From the NCBI GenBank assembly GCA_001770655.1, contig MERQ01000079.1:1-47092 (forward strand): a stretch of DNA of 47,092 nucleotides. The letters run 5' to 3'. A model generated the notes under the pieces. That model worked only from the letters and a program-made list of their open reading frames with translations. It had not been told where the DNA came from and did not search any database. Positions 33,064-42,419 of the stretch are shown here, in pieces (within the stretch, counting starts at the first letter, position 1; each line of letters starts with the position of its first letter). This DNA is from Betaproteobacteria bacterium RIFCSPLOWO2_12_FULL_68_20 (GTDB lineage Bacteria > Pseudomonadota > Gammaproteobacteria > Burkholderiales > SG8-39). A program made the position numbers and the translations under genes.

Positions 33064-34281
33064 TCACATGAAGAACTCGCGCGGGTCGACCTGGAGCCTG
33101 GTCTGCTCCAGGGTGCGGCGGATGCGGTAGGGCTCGTCCGGGCGCACCTTCGGGTCCTTGTCGAGGTCGAGGATCCTTTGCGGGCGCATCGGGTTGCCCT
33201 GCGCGTCGAGCACCACCATCACGCGCGGCTTGAGCCGCCGCACCAGGTTCTGCGTGATCACGATCCCGACCTCGGCGGAATTGAGCTCGACCACGCTGCC
33301 GACGGGGAACACGCCGACGCACTGGATGAACTGCTCGACCAGGTCGGCGTGGTATCCGTGGCCGCGCTCCTTGTACAGGTAGCTGAGCGCCGCCGAGGGC
33401 GACAGCGGCTCGCCGTAAGGCCGCGCCGCGGTCAGGCCGTCGAAGGTGTCGGCGATCGCGGCCATCGAGCCGTACAGCCCGATCTGGTCGCCCTTCAGCC
33501 CCTTGGGGTAGCCGGTGCCGTCCTGGCGCTCGTGGTGCAGCAGGGCGAGCGGCGGAAGGCGCGGCGGAAGTCCGGGCGTCTCCTTCAGGATCTCGAAGGA
33601 GTATTCGACGTGCTTCCTGGCCACCTCCAGCTCCTCCGGCGTGAGCGGGCCTTTCTTCTCCAGCAGGCCGGCGGGCAGCCTGGTCTTGCCGACGTCCTGC
33701 AGCAGGCCGAGCAGGCCGAGCAGCTCCAGCTCCTCGCGCGCGAGCTCCAGGTACCGGGCGAAGACGATCATGTACACCGACACCTCGAGCGCGCGGGCGT
33801 GCGCCTCCGCGCTCTTCTCGCGCAGCCGCGACACCAGCAGCAGCGCGTCGGGATTGCGCACCACGCTGTCGGTGAGGCGCGTCACCGACTCCTTGACCTG
33901 CGCGCCGTCGAGCACGCCTCTGGGCTTGGCGGCGGGGCGCAGCAGCTCGCCCACCTTGGCGACGCTTTCCGTATAGACGACGCGCGCATGCGTGAACTCG
34001 GTCTCGACGTTCGCCTTCTCGGGGTAGGCCGTGTTGCCCTTGATCTTGAACCGCGCCGTGGGCGGGCGATGTGCCACGCCGGTCCGCGCCGCTTCGGGCG
34101 GCTCGCTTTTCTCGAAGTCGACGAAGACGTGCTTGCAGTACTTCTTGAGCGCGTCGAGCTGCTGCTCGGTGCGCAGCACGAACCCCTGGAACATGAACGG
34201 CGTCTCCGTCCAGGGGCGGTCGAGCTCGGCCACGAACATGCCGAACTGCAATTGATCGACGGGGAGCTGCTTTTTTTCCAC
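33064..34281 (-). CDS. HD-GYP domain protein with DUF3391, degenerate metal site
   Basis: 405 residues. DUF3391 is at the N-terminus (LQFGMFVAELDRPWTETPFMFQGFVLRTEQQLDALKKYCKHVFVD), and an HD-GYP domain covers about 150-330. HHERQDGTGYPKGLKGDQI (His249, His250, GYP 257-259), IADTFDGLTAARPYG and His224 are kept. But the HD pair is Gln195-Asp196 in LLQDVGKTRLP, and the earlier helix His aligns with Arg163 (ARALEVSVY). At least two metal ligands of a cyclic-di-GMP phosphodiesterase are therefore missing, so it may be a c-di-GMP-binding regulator or inactive enzyme. The start is GTG at 34281 with TAAAAT 10 nt upstream and no ribosome site. Confidence 0.85.
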   Translation of the reverse strand: MEKKQLPVDQLQFGMFVAELDRPWTETPFMFQGFVLRTEQQLDALKKYCKHVFVDFEKSEPPEAARTGVAHRPPTARFKIKGNTAYPEKANVETEFTHARVVYTESVAKVGELLRPAAKPRGVLDGAQVKESVTRLTDSVVRNPDALLLVSRLREKSAEAHARALEVSVYMIVFARYLELAREELELLGLLGLLQDVGKTRLPAGLLEKKGPLTPEELEVARKHVEYSFEILKETPGLPPRLPPLALLHHERQDGTGYPKGLKGDQIGLYGSMAAIADTFDGLTAARPYGEPLSPSAALSYLYKERGHGYHADLVEQFIQCVGVFPVGSVVELNSAEVGIVITQNLVRRLKPRVMVVLDAQGNPMRPQRILDLDKDPKVRPDEPYRIRRTLEQTRLQVDPREFFM

Positions 34282-34289
34282 TGCGGTCG

Positions 34290-35474
34290 CTATTTTAGCG
34301 GCAACGAATCCTCGACCAGCGCGGCGAGGTAGCCGGCGCCGAGCGGAATGACCTCGTCGTTGAAATCGTAGCTCGAATTGTGCAGGAAGCAGCCGCCCGG
34401 GCCGCCGCCCTGGCCGAGCCAGACGTAGGCGCCGGGGCGCTCGAGCAGCATGTAGGAGAAATCCTCGCCGCCCATCGTCGGCTCGGCATCGGTGACCACG
34501 TTGCCCTTGCCGAAGACGCGCTCGCCCACGCGCGCTGCGAATGCCGCCTCGCGGGCGCTGTTGACGGTCGCAGGATAGCCGCGCCGGAACTCGATCTCGG
34601 CGCTTGCGCCGAGCGCCCGCGCGATAAGCTCGACGATCTCCCTCACGCGGGCCTCGGCGAGACTGCGAGTCTCGGGCCTGAAGCTGCGCACCGTCCCGGT
34701 GAGCCGCACGGCGTCGGGAATGATGTTGTAAGCGCCGAGCTGGCTGGTCTGCATCGAGCACGCGCTCACCACGACCGAGTCCACCGGGTTGACATTGCGG
34801 CTCGCCACCGTCTGCAGCGCCGCGATGATGTGCGCGGTCGCGACCACCGGATCCACCGCGAGGTGCGGCATCGCGGCATGGCCGCCGCGCCCGCGCACCG
34901 TGATCTCGATCTCGTCCGTCGCGGCCATCATGGGACCTGCGCGCACCGCGATCTTTCCGGGTGGCAGGCCCGGCCAGTTGTGCAGCGCGTAGACCTCGTT
35001 CGCCGGAAAGCGCTCGAACAGGCCTTGTTCCACCATCACGCGGCCGCCGCCGCCGCCTTCCTCGGCCGGCTGGAAGATGAGATAAGCGGTGCCGTCGAAA
35101 TTGCGCGTCTCGGCGAGGTAGCGCGCAGCGCCGAGCAGCATGGTCGTGTGACCGTCGTGCCCGCACGCGTGCATGCGCCCCTCGTGGCGCGAACGGTACG
35201 GCACTTCGCCCGTCTCGTGCATCGGCAGGCAGTCCATGTCGGCGCGCACGCCCACGGCGCGGCCGCTCGCGCTCTTGCGACCCCGCACGACGCCGACCAC
35301 GCCGGTCTTGGCCAGCCCGCGGTGAACTTCGATTCCCCAGGCGGCGAGCTTCTCGGCGACGATCGCCGCAGTGCGCGCCTCCTCGAAGCCGAGCTCCGGG
35401 TGCGCGTGCAGATCGTGCCGGATGTCCTTGAGCTCGGCGTGGTGATTGCGGATGTGCTCGACGGGGCTGCTCAC
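34290..35474 (-). CDS. M20-family amidohydrolase (hippurate hydrolase/IAA-amino acid hydrolase type)
   Basis: 394 residues, dinuclear metallopeptidase M20D. Metal ligands are visible in MHACGHDGHTTMLLG, FQPAEEGGGG and ALHNWPG. The dimerisation domain has GGHAAMPHLAVDPVVA, and the final ligand His is in CFLHNSSYDFND. It cleaves N-acyl amino acids; the substrate is unknown. The start is uncertain: GTG at 35474 gives SSPVEHIRNHHAELKDIRHDLHAHPELGFEE, the usual opening. A longer reading to 35510 runs into mutY. It is divergent from mutY with only 20 bp between starts. Confidence 0.9.
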   Translation of the reverse strand: MSSPVEHIRNHHAELKDIRHDLHAHPELGFEEARTAAIVAEKLAAWGIEVHRGLAKTGVVGVVRGRKSASGRAVGVRADMDCLPMHETGEVPYRSRHEGRMHACGHDGHTTMLLGAARYLAETRNFDGTAYLIFQPAEEGGGGGRVMVEQGLFERFPANEVYALHNWPGLPPGKIAVRAGPMMAATDEIEITVRGRGGHAAMPHLAVDPVVATAHIIAALQTVASRNVNPVDSVVVSACSMQTSQLGAYNIIPDAVRLTGTVRSFRPETRSLAEARVREIVELIARALGASAEIEFRRGYPATVNSAREAAFAARVGERVFGKGNVVTDAEPTMGGEDFSYMLLERPGAYVWLGQGGGPGGCFLHNSSYDFNDEVIPLGAGYLAALVEDSLPLK

Positions 35475-35483
35475 GGGCTGAAT

Positions 35484-35489
35484 TAGAAT
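35484..35489 (+). promoter_or_regulatory. Candidate -10 box of mutY (divergent region with the amidohydrolase)
   Basis: TAGAAT lies 5 nt before the mutY GTG inside AATTAGAATTC, the only AT-rich spot between two divergent starts 20 bp apart. The minus strand reads TAATTC at the same place. Both messages would have almost no leader. Confidence 0.45.
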
Positions 35490-35494
35490 TCGGC

Positions 35495-36520
35495 GTGCCC
35501 GATTTCGCAAGCACGCTCGTCGCCTGGCAGCGCCGCCACGGCCGGCACGACCTGCCGTGGCAGCGCACGCGCGATCCGTACCGCATCTGGCTCGCCGAGG
35601 TGATGCTGCAGCAGACGCAGGTGTCGACCGCGACGCCCTACTACGAGCGCTTCCTGCGCCGATTCCCGGGCGTCGAATCGCTCGCGGCGGCGTCCGAGGA
35701 AGAGGTGCTGCGGCTCTGGAGCGGCCTCGGCTACTACGCGCGCGGCAGAAACCTGCACCGCGCGGCGCGCGAGATCGTCGAGCGCCACGGTGGCCGGTTT
35801 CCGCGCCAACCCGAGTCGCTCGATGCGCTGCCCGGCGTCGGACGCTCCACCGCGGCGGCGATCGCGGCGTTCGCCTTCGGCAAGCGCGCCGCGATCCTTG
35901 ACGGGAATGCGAGGCGCGTTCTTGCGCGCAGCTTCGCGGCGGAGGGCGAGAAAGATCTCTGGCGGCTCGCCGAGCGACTGCTGCCGAAGCGCAACATCGA
36001 GAGCTACACCCAGGCGCTGATGGATCTCGGCGCCACGATCTGCACCAGGCTCGATCCGCGCTGCGATGCCTGTCCGGTACGCAAACGATGCGTCGCGCTT
36101 CGGCAAGGCCGGATTTCCGCGCTGCCCGCGCCGCGCGCGCGCCGGCCGCGGCCGCTCAGATCGGTCACCTGGCTCGTTCTCCTGCGCGGTGCCCAGGTGC
36201 TGCTCGAGCGCAGGCCGGGCGCCGGCCTGTGGGGCGGGCTGTGGGCTTTTCCGGAAGCCGAAAGGAAGCATGTCGCCGCACATTGCCGCAACGTCCTGGG
36301 TTGCGAGCTTGCGGGCACCCGCGAGCTCGAACCGTTCGAGCACGGATTCTCGCATTTCCGGCTGAGCGTTCAGCCCGTGCTGTGCGAGGTGGCGAGGGCG
36401 ACGCCGCGCGCCGAGGCGCCGGGACGCCTCTGGGTGGATCTCGCCGATGCGGGCGAGGCTGCAGTGCCGCAGCCGGTGAAGAAGCTCCTCGTCGGGCTGT
36501 CAGGCGCCCAGGGGAGCTGA
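35495..36520 (+). CDS. mutY: A/G-specific adenine DNA glycosylase MutY
   Basis: 341 residues; removes adenine mispaired with 8-oxoguanine. Catalytic Glu35 in WLAEVMLQQTQV; helix-hairpin-helix LPGVGRSTAAAIAAFAFGKRAAILDGN with catalytic Asp135; [4Fe-4S] ligands Cys182, Cys189, Cys192, Cys198 with the C-x6-C-x2-C-x5-C spacing. A C-terminal NUDIX-like 8-oxoG recognition domain (about 228-335) includes LLERRPGAGLWGGLWAFPE and HGFSHFRL. The start is GTG at 35495 with no ribosome site. It converges on rapZ with 8 bp between stops. Confidence 0.97.
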   Translation: MPDFASTLVAWQRRHGRHDLPWQRTRDPYRIWLAEVMLQQTQVSTATPYYERFLRRFPGVESLAAASEEEVLRLWSGLGYYARGRNLHRAAREIVERHGGRFPRQPESLDALPGVGRSTAAAIAAFAFGKRAAILDGNARRVLARSFAAEGEKDLWRLAERLLPKRNIESYTQALMDLGATICTRLDPRCDACPVRKRCVALRQGRISALPAPRARRPRPLRSVTWLVLLRGAQVLLERRPGAGLWGGLWAFPEAERKHVAAHCRNVLGCELAGTRELEPFEHGFSHFRLSVQPVLCEVARATPRAEAPGRLWVDLADAGEAAVPQPVKKLLVGLSGAQGS

Positions 36521-36528
36521 GATCATCC

Positions 36529-37380
36529 TCACTCGCTCGAGCCTTCCCTCGCGAGCGCGCGATGCCGCACCAGCACGCTCCAGTCCGGGCGGAAGGCCGC
36601 GGCGAGCTGCTCCGCGAGATACACCGAGCGGTGCCGCCCACCGGTGCAGCCAATCGCCACCGTCACCGAGCTGCGGTTCTCCTTGACGATCTCCGGGAGC
36701 CAGCGCGCAAGAAGGGCGCGCACGTCCTCGAGCAGCCGGGCGACCGGGTCCTGGCCCTCGAGAAACTCCACCACCGCGGTGTCGCGACCGGTGAGCGCTC
36801 GCAGCCGCGGCTCGTAGTGCGGATTGGGGAGCATTCTCGCGTCGATCACCCAATCGGCCTCGAGCGGAATGCCGTCCCTGAACGCGAACGATTCGAACAA
36901 CAGCGTGAGCGAGCCGCTTCCAAGGCCGAGCAGGTCCTTGATCCAGCTCTGCAGCACCTTCGGCTGCAGCTCGCTCGTGTCGATGCGATGGCCAAGCGCG
37001 GCGACGCCGGCGAGCAGCAAGCGCTCGCGCTCGATCGCCTCGGCGAGCGTGAACCCGCCGCCGGCGAGCGGGTGCCGGCGACGCGTCTCGGAGAATCGTC
37101 GGATGAGCGTCTGCGAGCCCGCCTCCAGGAAAAGCAGCCGGCAATCGATCCCGCGCGTGCCGAGCTGCGCGAGGCGCTCGGGCAGCGCGGAGAGCGCGGC
37201 GCTCCTCGCATCCACGCTCACCGCCACGCGCTCGTGCCCCGCCTCGGCGAGGAAGTCCGCCACGCCGAGGAGCAGCGTCGCCGGCAGGTTGTCCACGCAA
37301 TAGTAGCCGCCGTCCTCGAGCACGTTGAGCGCGATGCTCTTCCCCGAACCGGAAAGGCCGCTGACCAGGACGAGCTGCAC
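36529..37380 (-). CDS. rapZ: RNase adapter/nucleotide-binding protein RapZ
   Basis: 283 residues. P-loop GLSGSGKS at 8-15 with ALNVLEDGGYYCVDNLPATLL; SVDARS; FLEA-x-x-x-TLIRRFSETRRRHPL; and the C-terminal domain with GCTGGRHRSVYLAEQL. RapZ delivers the GlmZ sRNA to RNase E in enterobacteria and links cell-wall precursor supply to PTS(Ntr). The start is GTG at 37380, sharing one base with the hprK stop (TAGTG), the standard hprK-rapZ coupling. Confidence 0.96.
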   Translation of the reverse strand: MQLVLVSGLSGSGKSIALNVLEDGGYYCVDNLPATLLLGVADFLAEAGHERVAVSVDARSAALSALPERLAQLGTRGIDCRLLFLEAGSQTLIRRFSETRRRHPLAGGGFTLAEAIERERLLLAGVAALGHRIDTSELQPKVLQSWIKDLLGLGSGSLTLLFESFAFRDGIPLEADWVIDARMLPNPHYEPRLRALTGRDTAVVEFLEGQDPVARLLEDVRALLARWLPEIVKENRSSVTVAIGCTGGRHRSVYLAEQLAAAFRPDWSVLVRHRALAREGSSE

Positions 37381-38312
37381 TAGTCCTCGTCGTCGAGCGC
37401 CTTTTTGTGCCGCGCCTGGAACTCGGCCATCGAGTCGATGCCGCGCAGCTGCAGGATGCAGTTGCGCACCGCGGCCTCGACCAGCACCGCGAGGTTGCGG
37501 CCCGGAGCGACCGGGATCACCACTTTGCGCACCGTGACGCCGAGGATCTCCTCGAGCTGCTCGGCGAGCGGCAGGCGCTCGAGCGTGTCGGCGCCGCCGG
37601 GCGGGAGCTTGTCGAGCCGCGCGATGAGCTTGAGCTTCATCCTCGGGCGCACCGCGGTCTCGCCGAAGATGGTGCGGATGTTGAGCAGCCCCAGGCCGCG
37701 CACTTCCAGAAAGTCCTTGAGCATCGGCGGGCAGCGGCCTTCGAGCGTGCTCGCGGCGATGCGCGAGACCTCGACCACGTCGTCGGCGACCAGGCCGTGC
37801 CCCCGGCTGATCAGCTCCAGGCCGAGCTCGCTCTTGCCGACGCCGGAATCCCCGGTGATCAGCACCCCGAGTCCGAGCACGTCCATGAACACGCCGTGCA
37901 GCTCGGTGGTCTCGGCGAGCGCCTTGGCGAGGTAGCGCGCGAGCTTTTGGATCACGCGCGCCGCAGAGACCGCGGTGGCGAAGACCGCGGTTTCGCCGCG
38001 CTCCGCGGCCTGCACCAGCTCGGCGAAGGGCTGCACCGCATCGGCGAACACGACGGCCGCAGGGCCGGCGGCGATCAGGCGCGCGGCGAAATCGGCGCGC
38101 CTCGCGGCGTCGTAGCGCCCGGCGAGCGCCGCCTCGTCGGCGCCGATCACCTGGATGCTGTTGGGGTGGGTGAGGTTAAGGTGGCCGATCAGCTCGGCCT
38201 CGACCGCGGCCTCGCGCCGCACCGCGGCTGCGCTCTCGCGCCCGGCGATCCACGCGAGCGAGAGCGCCTCGCGGTTGTCCTCATGCAGCCGCGCGACGCT
38301 GACCTGAAGCAT
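37380..38312 (-). CDS. hprK: HPr kinase/phosphorylase HprK
   Basis: 310 residues. Walker A GDSGVGKS at 154-161 in the C-terminal kinase domain; the family signature EVRGLGLLNI at 203-212; IPVAPGRNLAVLVE near the C-terminus; N-terminal domain HPNSIQVIGADEAAL. It phosphorylates HPr/NPr on a serine. Gram-negative betaproteobacteria keep it beside ptsN in a regulatory PTS. The ATG at 38312 lies inside ptsN (32-bp overlap). Confidence 0.96.
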   Translation of the reverse strand: MLQVSVARLHEDNREALSLAWIAGRESAAAVRREAAVEAELIGHLNLTHPNSIQVIGADEAALAGRYDAARRADFAARLIAAGPAAVVFADAVQPFAELVQAAERGETAVFATAVSAARVIQKLARYLAKALAETTELHGVFMDVLGLGVLITGDSGVGKSELGLELISRGHGLVADDVVEVSRIAASTLEGRCPPMLKDFLEVRGLGLLNIRTIFGETAVRPRMKLKLIARLDKLPPGGADTLERLPLAEQLEEILGVTVRKVVIPVAPGRNLAVLVEAAVRNCILQLRGIDSMAEFQARHKKALDDED

Positions 38313-38766
38313 CCTGGCGCCACGACGCGACGAGCTCGTGCAGCGCGCCCGCGTCGGCCGCGCGCGCCATTGCCTCGCGCAGCGCCCGGTCGCTGAACAT
38401 CTGCGCCAGCTCGGAGAGGATCTGCAGGTGCTTCTCGGTCGCCTGCTCCGGGACGAGCAGCACGAACACCAGGCTCACCGGGCTGCCGTCCGGGGCGTCG
38501 AAAGCCACCGGCTGCGCGAGCCGCACGAACGCGCCCAGCGCCTCCTTCAGCCCCTTGATCCGGCCGTGCGGGATCGCGACGCCCTGTCCCAGCCCCGTCG
38601 AGCCGAGCCGCTCGCGCGCGAGCAGGCTCTCGAAGACGACGCTCTTCGCGATACCGTGCCGGTTCTCGAACAACAGCCCCACCTGCTCGAACAGGCGCTT
38701 CTTGCTCGACGCCGCGAGGTCGAGCATCACGTTGGACGGGGGAAGCAGCTTGGCGACGAGGCTCAC
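38281..38766 (-). CDS. ptsN: Nitrogen-regulatory PTS EIIA component PtsN
   Basis: 161 residues, EIIA-fructose/mannitol fold. The phosphorylated His67 is in GVAIPHGRIKGL; the N-terminus VAKLLPPSNVMLDLAASSKK and RERLGSTGLGQG are typical. It regulates K+ transport, nitrogen and stress functions according to its phosphorylation state. The start is GTG at 38766, set by homology (M-x-L-x-AKLLPPSNV) since no ribosome site is clear. Confidence 0.95.
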   Translation of the reverse strand: MSLVAKLLPPSNVMLDLAASSKKRLFEQVGLLFENRHGIAKSVVFESLLARERLGSTGLGQGVAIPHGRIKGLKEALGAFVRLAQPVAFDAPDGSPVSLVFVLLVPEQATEKHLQILSELAQMFSDRALREAMARAADAGALHELVASWRQDASGQRRAAA

Positions 38767-38798
38767 CGAATGACGAGGCTCACTTGCGAAGGGCGCGG

Positions 38799-38804
38799 AT
38801 TATA
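38799..38804 (-). promoter_or_regulatory. Candidate -10 box of ptsN-hprK-rapZ
   Basis: Perfect TATAAT on the minus strand in the 72-bp hpf-ptsN gap, 33 bp before the ptsN start. No good -35 is seen. It would allow expression independent of the long upstream lpt-rpoN operon. Confidence 0.5.
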
Positions 38805-38838
38805 GCCCGGCAAGCGGCCCGGGGCGCGTCAGCAACTG

Positions 38839-39162
38839 TCACGAGCGGGTCGCCCGGTGCTTGAGCGCTTCGTGGGGTCTTTCCTGGCGCGTTTCCTTGT
38901 ACTTGAGCACCTGCCGGTCCAGCTTGTCCGCAAGCAGGTCGATCGCGGCGTAGAGGTCCTGTTCCTCGCTCTTGCAGTGCAGGTCCTTGCCGCGCACGTG
39001 CAGCGTCACCTCTGCCTTCTGCCCGAGCTTGTTCACCGACAGGATCACATGCACGTCGATCACGTGGTCGAAGTGCCGCGTGACGCGATGCAGCTTCGCC
39101 TGCACGTAGCTGCGGATCGCACGGGTCACTTCGATTTGATGGCCGCTCACGCTGAGGTTCAT
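38839..39162 (-). CDS. hpf: Ribosome hibernation promoting factor (short HPF/YhbH type)
   Basis: 107 residues, the short form without the dimerisation tail. MNLSVSGHQIEVTRAIRSYV, QAKLHRVTRHFDHVIDVHVIL, KAEVTLHVRGKDLHCKSEEQDLYAAIDLLADKLDRQVLKYK cover the S30EA fold that blocks the tRNA/mRNA sites of idle ribosomes. The ATG at 39162 has GGAGG 5 nt upstream, 11 bp after rpoN. Usual position next to rpoN. Confidence 0.97.
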   Translation of the reverse strand: MNLSVSGHQIEVTRAIRSYVQAKLHRVTRHFDHVIDVHVILSVNKLGQKAEVTLHVRGKDLHCKSEEQDLYAAIDLLADKLDRQVLKYKETRQERPHEALKHRATRS

Positions 39163-39173
39163 GAAGGCCTCCG

Positions 39174-40589
39174 CTACAGGCTCTTGCGCTGGTTGACCGA
39201 CGGGATCTGCAGAGATTCCCGGTATTTCGCGATGGTGCGCCGCGCCACGACGATGCCCTGCTGCCCGAGGATCTGCGAGATGCGCGCATCCGAAAGCGGC
39301 GTGCTCGCGTTCTCGGCCGCGACCAGCTGCTTGATGAGGGCGCGGATGGCGGTGGAGGATGCCGCTCCGCCGGTCTCGGTCGCCACGTGGCTGCCGAAGA
39401 AGTACTTGAGCTCGAAGGTGCCGCGCGGGGAGGCCATGAATTTCTGCGTCGTGACGCGCGAGATCGTGCTCTCGTGCAGCCCGAGGGCCCCGGCGATCTC
39501 GCGCAGCACCAGCGGTCGCATCGCGACCTCGCCGTGCTCGAAAAAATAGCGCTGGCGGTCGACGATCGCCTGCGACACCCGCAGGATGGTGTCGAAGCGC
39601 TGCCGCACGTTCTTGATGAGCCAGCGCGCCTCCTGCAACTGCGAGGCGAGGGCATTGGCGCTGCGCGAGCCGGAGGCGAGCTCGGCATACAGACGGTTGA
39701 TGCGCAGCCGCGGCATCGCCTCGGAATTCAGGCTCGCGCGCCAGACGCTGCGCAGCTTGCGCACGATCACGTCGGGGATCACGTAGCGCGCCTCGACCTT
39801 GGCGAAGGCCGACCCGGGTCGGGGATTGAGCCCGAGGATGAGGCGCTGCGCGGCGCGCAGCTCGTCTTCGCTCGCGCCGGTGGCGGCCTTGAGCCGGCCG
39901 TAGTCGCGGCTCGCGAGCAGCTCCAGGTGCTTGCCGGCGATTCGCAGCGCGAGATCGCGGCACGGCGTCTGGGCGGTCGCCGTCAGCTGCAGCGCCAGGC
40001 ACTCGCCGGGAGAGCGCGCGCCCACTCCGGCGGGCTCGAAATTCTGCAGGTGCTTGAGCGCGATCGCGAACTCCTCGAGACCGGCCTCGGCCTCCGGCGC
40101 AAACAGCGCCGCGATCTCCTCGAGGCTTTGAGTGAGGTAGCCGTCCTCGTCCAGCGCATCGATCAGCGCCGCGACCAGCGCGCGGTCGCGCTCACCGAGG
40201 TTGGTGAGCGACAACTGAGTGTACAGATGGTCGCGCAGGGTGGGAGTGTCGGGCGCCGCGAAGCTTCGGTCGCCCTCGTCGTCGTCTTCTGCACCGCGCC
40301 AGGGGGCGGCGAGCGGCTCGCCCCAACCGTCAAGCTCGGTGGGCGCGGCCGCTTCGGTCTCCGGGACGCTCGAGGTGGCGCCGCCGCCCGACAGCGGGGC
40401 CGCGGGCGCGGGCGGCGCCTCGCCGGGCTCGTCCTGCTCCTCGCGCTCCAGGACCGGGTTCTCCATCAGGAGCCGGTCGATCTCCTGGTTGAGCTCGACG
40501 GTCGAGAGCTGCAGCAGCCGGATCGACTGCTGCAGTTGCGGCGTGAGCGTCAGGTGCTGCGACAGCCGGAACTGCAGGGAGGGTTTCAT
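39174..40589 (-). CDS. rpoN: RNA polymerase sigma-54 factor RpoN
   Basis: 471 residues. The Gln-rich region I is [37 protein letters not shown]. The acidic linker is [10 protein letters not shown]...[10 protein letters not shown]. Core-binding and HTH regions follow, and the RpoN box [10 protein letters not shown] is at 449-458, ending [11 protein letters not shown]. It recognises -24/-12 promoters and needs an AAA+ activator. One such promoter occurs in this window before the pilin gene. It starts 5 bp after lptB. Confidence 0.98.
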   Translation of the reverse strand: MKPSLQFRLSQHLTLTPQLQQSIRLLQLSTVELNQEIDRLLMENPVLEREEQDEPGEAPPAPAAPLSGGGATSSVPETEAAAPTELDGWGEPLAAPWRGAEDDDEGDRSFAAPDTPTLRDHLYTQLSLTNLGERDRALVAALIDALDEDGYLTQSLEEIAALFAPEAEAGLEEFAIALKHLQNFEPAGVGARSPGECLALQLTATAQTPCRDLALRIAGKHLELLASRDYGRLKAATGASEDELRAAQRLILGLNPRPGSAFAKVEARYVIPDVIVRKLRSVWRASLNSEAMPRLRINRLYAELASGSRSANALASQLQEARWLIKNVRQRFDTILRVSQAIVDRQRYFFEHGEVAMRPLVLREIAGALGLHESTISRVTTQKFMASPRGTFELKYFFGSHVATETGGAASSTAIRALIKQLVAAENASTPLSDARISQILGQQGIVVARRTIAKYRESLQIPSVNQRKSL

Positions 40590-40594
40590 CAGGA

Positions 40595-41317
40595 CTACAT
40601 GCGGAAGTGCTCGCCCAGATACACGCGGCGCACGCTTTCATTATAAACAATCTCCTCGGGTTTTCCCGAGGCGAGCACGGCGCCCTCGTTGATGATGTAG
40701 GCGCGGTCGCAGATGCCCAGTGTCTCGCGCACGTTGTGGTCGGTGATCAGCACGCCGATCGAGCGCTCCTTCAGGAACTTGATGATGCGCTGGATGTCGA
40801 CCACCGCCAGCGGGTCGATGCCCGCGAAGGGCTCGTCGAGCAGGATAAACACCGGCCGCGTCGCGAGCGCACGAGCGATCTCCAGGCGGCGCCGCTCGCC
40901 GCCCGAGAGCGCGATCGCGCCGTGCTTGCGCAGATGCGCGATGTTGAGGTCGGCAAGCAGTTCCGAGAGCCTCGGCTCGATCTCGCCGGGGCCGTGGCCC
41001 TGCAGCTCCAGGATCGCCTGCACGTTTTCCTCGACGGTGAGGCGCCGGAACACGGAATTCTCCTGCGGAAGATAGGAGATCCCCAGCCGCGCCCGGCGGT
41101 GCATCGGCATGTGCGTGAGCTCGGCCTCGTCGAGATGGATGCGTCCCGCGTCAGCCGGGATCAGGCCGACGATCATGTAGAAGCAGGTGGTCTTCCCGGC
41201 GCCGTTCGGCCCGAGCAGCCCGACCACCTCGCCGCTAGAGACCTCGAGCGAGACGTCCTGCACCACCGCGCGGGCCTTGTAGCGCTTGCGCAGCCGGTCG
41301 ACGCGCAGCCGGCTCAT
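40595..41317 (-). CDS. lptB: LPS export ABC transporter ATPase LptB
   Basis: 240 residues. Walker [10 protein letters not shown] at 36-44, LSGGERRR from 137, Walker B FILLDEP with [12 protein letters not shown], and the LptB-specific [20 protein letters not shown]. It powers extraction of LPS from the inner membrane with LptFG (not in this window). The ATG at 41317 overlaps the lptA stop (ATGA). Confidence 0.97.
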   Translation of the reverse strand: MSRLRVDRLRKRYKARAVVQDVSLEVSSGEVVGLLGPNGAGKTTCFYMIVGLIPADAGRIHLDEAELTHMPMHRRARLGISYLPQENSVFRRLTVEENVQAILELQGHGPGEIEPRLSELLADLNIAHLRKHGAIALSGGERRRLEIARALATRPVFILLDEPFAGIDPLAVVDIQRIIKFLKERSIGVLITDHNVRETLGICDRAYIINEGAVLASGKPEEIVYNESVRRVYLGEHFRM

Positions 41318-41844
41318 TTCGAGGGTTCGGGCGTCGCCTTGGGCTGGATCACCGCGCGCACCCGGCTGCCGGGCGCCGACTGGCCGCCGCTTACCGAGAA
41401 GAAATCCGAGCGCTGGTCGACGAAGATGTAATTGCCGGCTACCTCGTCGCCGTCGCGCGTCACCCGGGCGTTGTCGAACAGCTCGATCTTCGAGTCGCGG
41501 TCGTCGATCTCGATGCGCAGCGCCTCGCCGTCCACCCACGCGCCTTCCTTGTCGCCCTTGGGATCCTGCCGCTGCCGGAAGCGCACCGGCTTGCCGGTGG
41601 CGGTGGTGTGCCGGAAGCCGTCCGCGTCCTGGCGCACGACGATGCGCTCGGCGCGCACCGTGATGGAGCCCTTGGTGAGCACCACGCCGCCCTCGAAAAT
41701 GTTCAGCCGTTTGGCGTCGTCCGCGCTCATCCGGTTCGCCTCGATCTGGGTCGGCTTGTTGCGATCGGCCTTTTCGGCGGCCGCGCTCGCGCAGGCGAGC
41801 GCGAGCGCGGCCGCCCCGAGCGCGATGCAGGGGCGCGGCGTCAC
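41314..41844 (-). CDS. lptA: LPS periplasmic bridge protein LptA
   Basis: 176 residues. A signal peptide ([20 protein letters not shown]) is followed by the OstA-like beta-jellyroll: [86 protein letters not shown]. It forms the periplasmic part of the LPS bridge. The start is GTG at 41844 in a GTGA overlap with lptC. Confidence 0.95.
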   Translation of the reverse strand: MTPRPCIALGAAALALACASAAAEKADRNKPTQIEANRMSADDAKRLNIFEGGVVLTKGSITVRAERIVVRQDADGFRHTTATGKPVRFRQRQDPKGDKEGAWVDGEALRIEIDDRDSKIELFDNARVTRDGDEVAGNYIFVDQRSDFFSVSGGQSAPGSRVRAVIQPKATPEPSK

Positions 41845-42419
41845 GGCTCCACGTCTTTCGGCTCGAAGCGGCCGCGCACCTGCGCGCGCAGATCGAGCCG
41901 CCGCGCCTCATTGTCGTATTCCATTCCGCGTCCGCTGAGAGAGCGGTTGTCCTCGACGATCGTCACTTCCCGGTCGGTGCGCGCGAGCGACCTGCCGCGC
42001 AGCATGTGCAGGAAGCTCGTGGTCATGCGCGCCTCCGGGCGCCCGGCCGAGCTTTCGCGCACCAGCACCACGTCGCCGTAGAGAAAGATCTCCTCCCCGT
42101 CCCGCGACAGCGAGCCGCGGTTCGCGGTCACCGTCATGCGCGGCTCGCCCGGCTTGGTCTGCACCAGGCGGGGCGCGACGAGATCCGTGGTGTCGTCGTC
42201 CGGGTAATGTAGCATTTTCGCCGCGAACAGCATCGATTCGGCGGCGCCGTCGCGCGCGTACGTGGTGAGGCGGAAATCTTCCACGGTCCAGTCCGGGTCG
42301 TGGCGGCGCAGCGACGGGTGCAGCTCCTCCTCGCGCACCGCGCGCTCCAGCCAGAGCGTGAGCAGCGCGAGCACGAACATCAGCGCGAGGGGAAACAGCC
42401 GGCTCGCCGAAAGCCTCAC
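41841..42419 (-). CDS. lptC: LPS export protein LptC
   Basis: 192 residues. One N-terminal membrane anchor ([21 protein letters not shown]) and a periplasmic LptC fold ([72 protein letters not shown]). Receives LPS from LptB2FG and passes it to LptA. The start is GTG at 42419 in a GTGA overlap with kdsC. Confidence 0.94.
   Translation of the reverse strand: MRLSASRLFPLALMFVLALLTLWLERAVREEELHPSLRRHDPDWTVEDFRLTTYARDGAAESMLFAAKMLHYPDDDTTDLVAPRLVQTKPGEPRMTVTANRGSLSRDGEEIFLYGDVVLVRESSAGRPEARMTTSFLHMLRGRSLARTDREVTIVEDNRSLSGRGMEYDNEARRLDLRAQVRGRFEPKDVEP

Noticed and set aside
34284-35586. Upstream extension of the HD-GYP frame to 840 residues
   Set aside because: The added part is the out-of-frame shadow of the amidohydrolase; DUF3391 begins right after the GTG at 34281.
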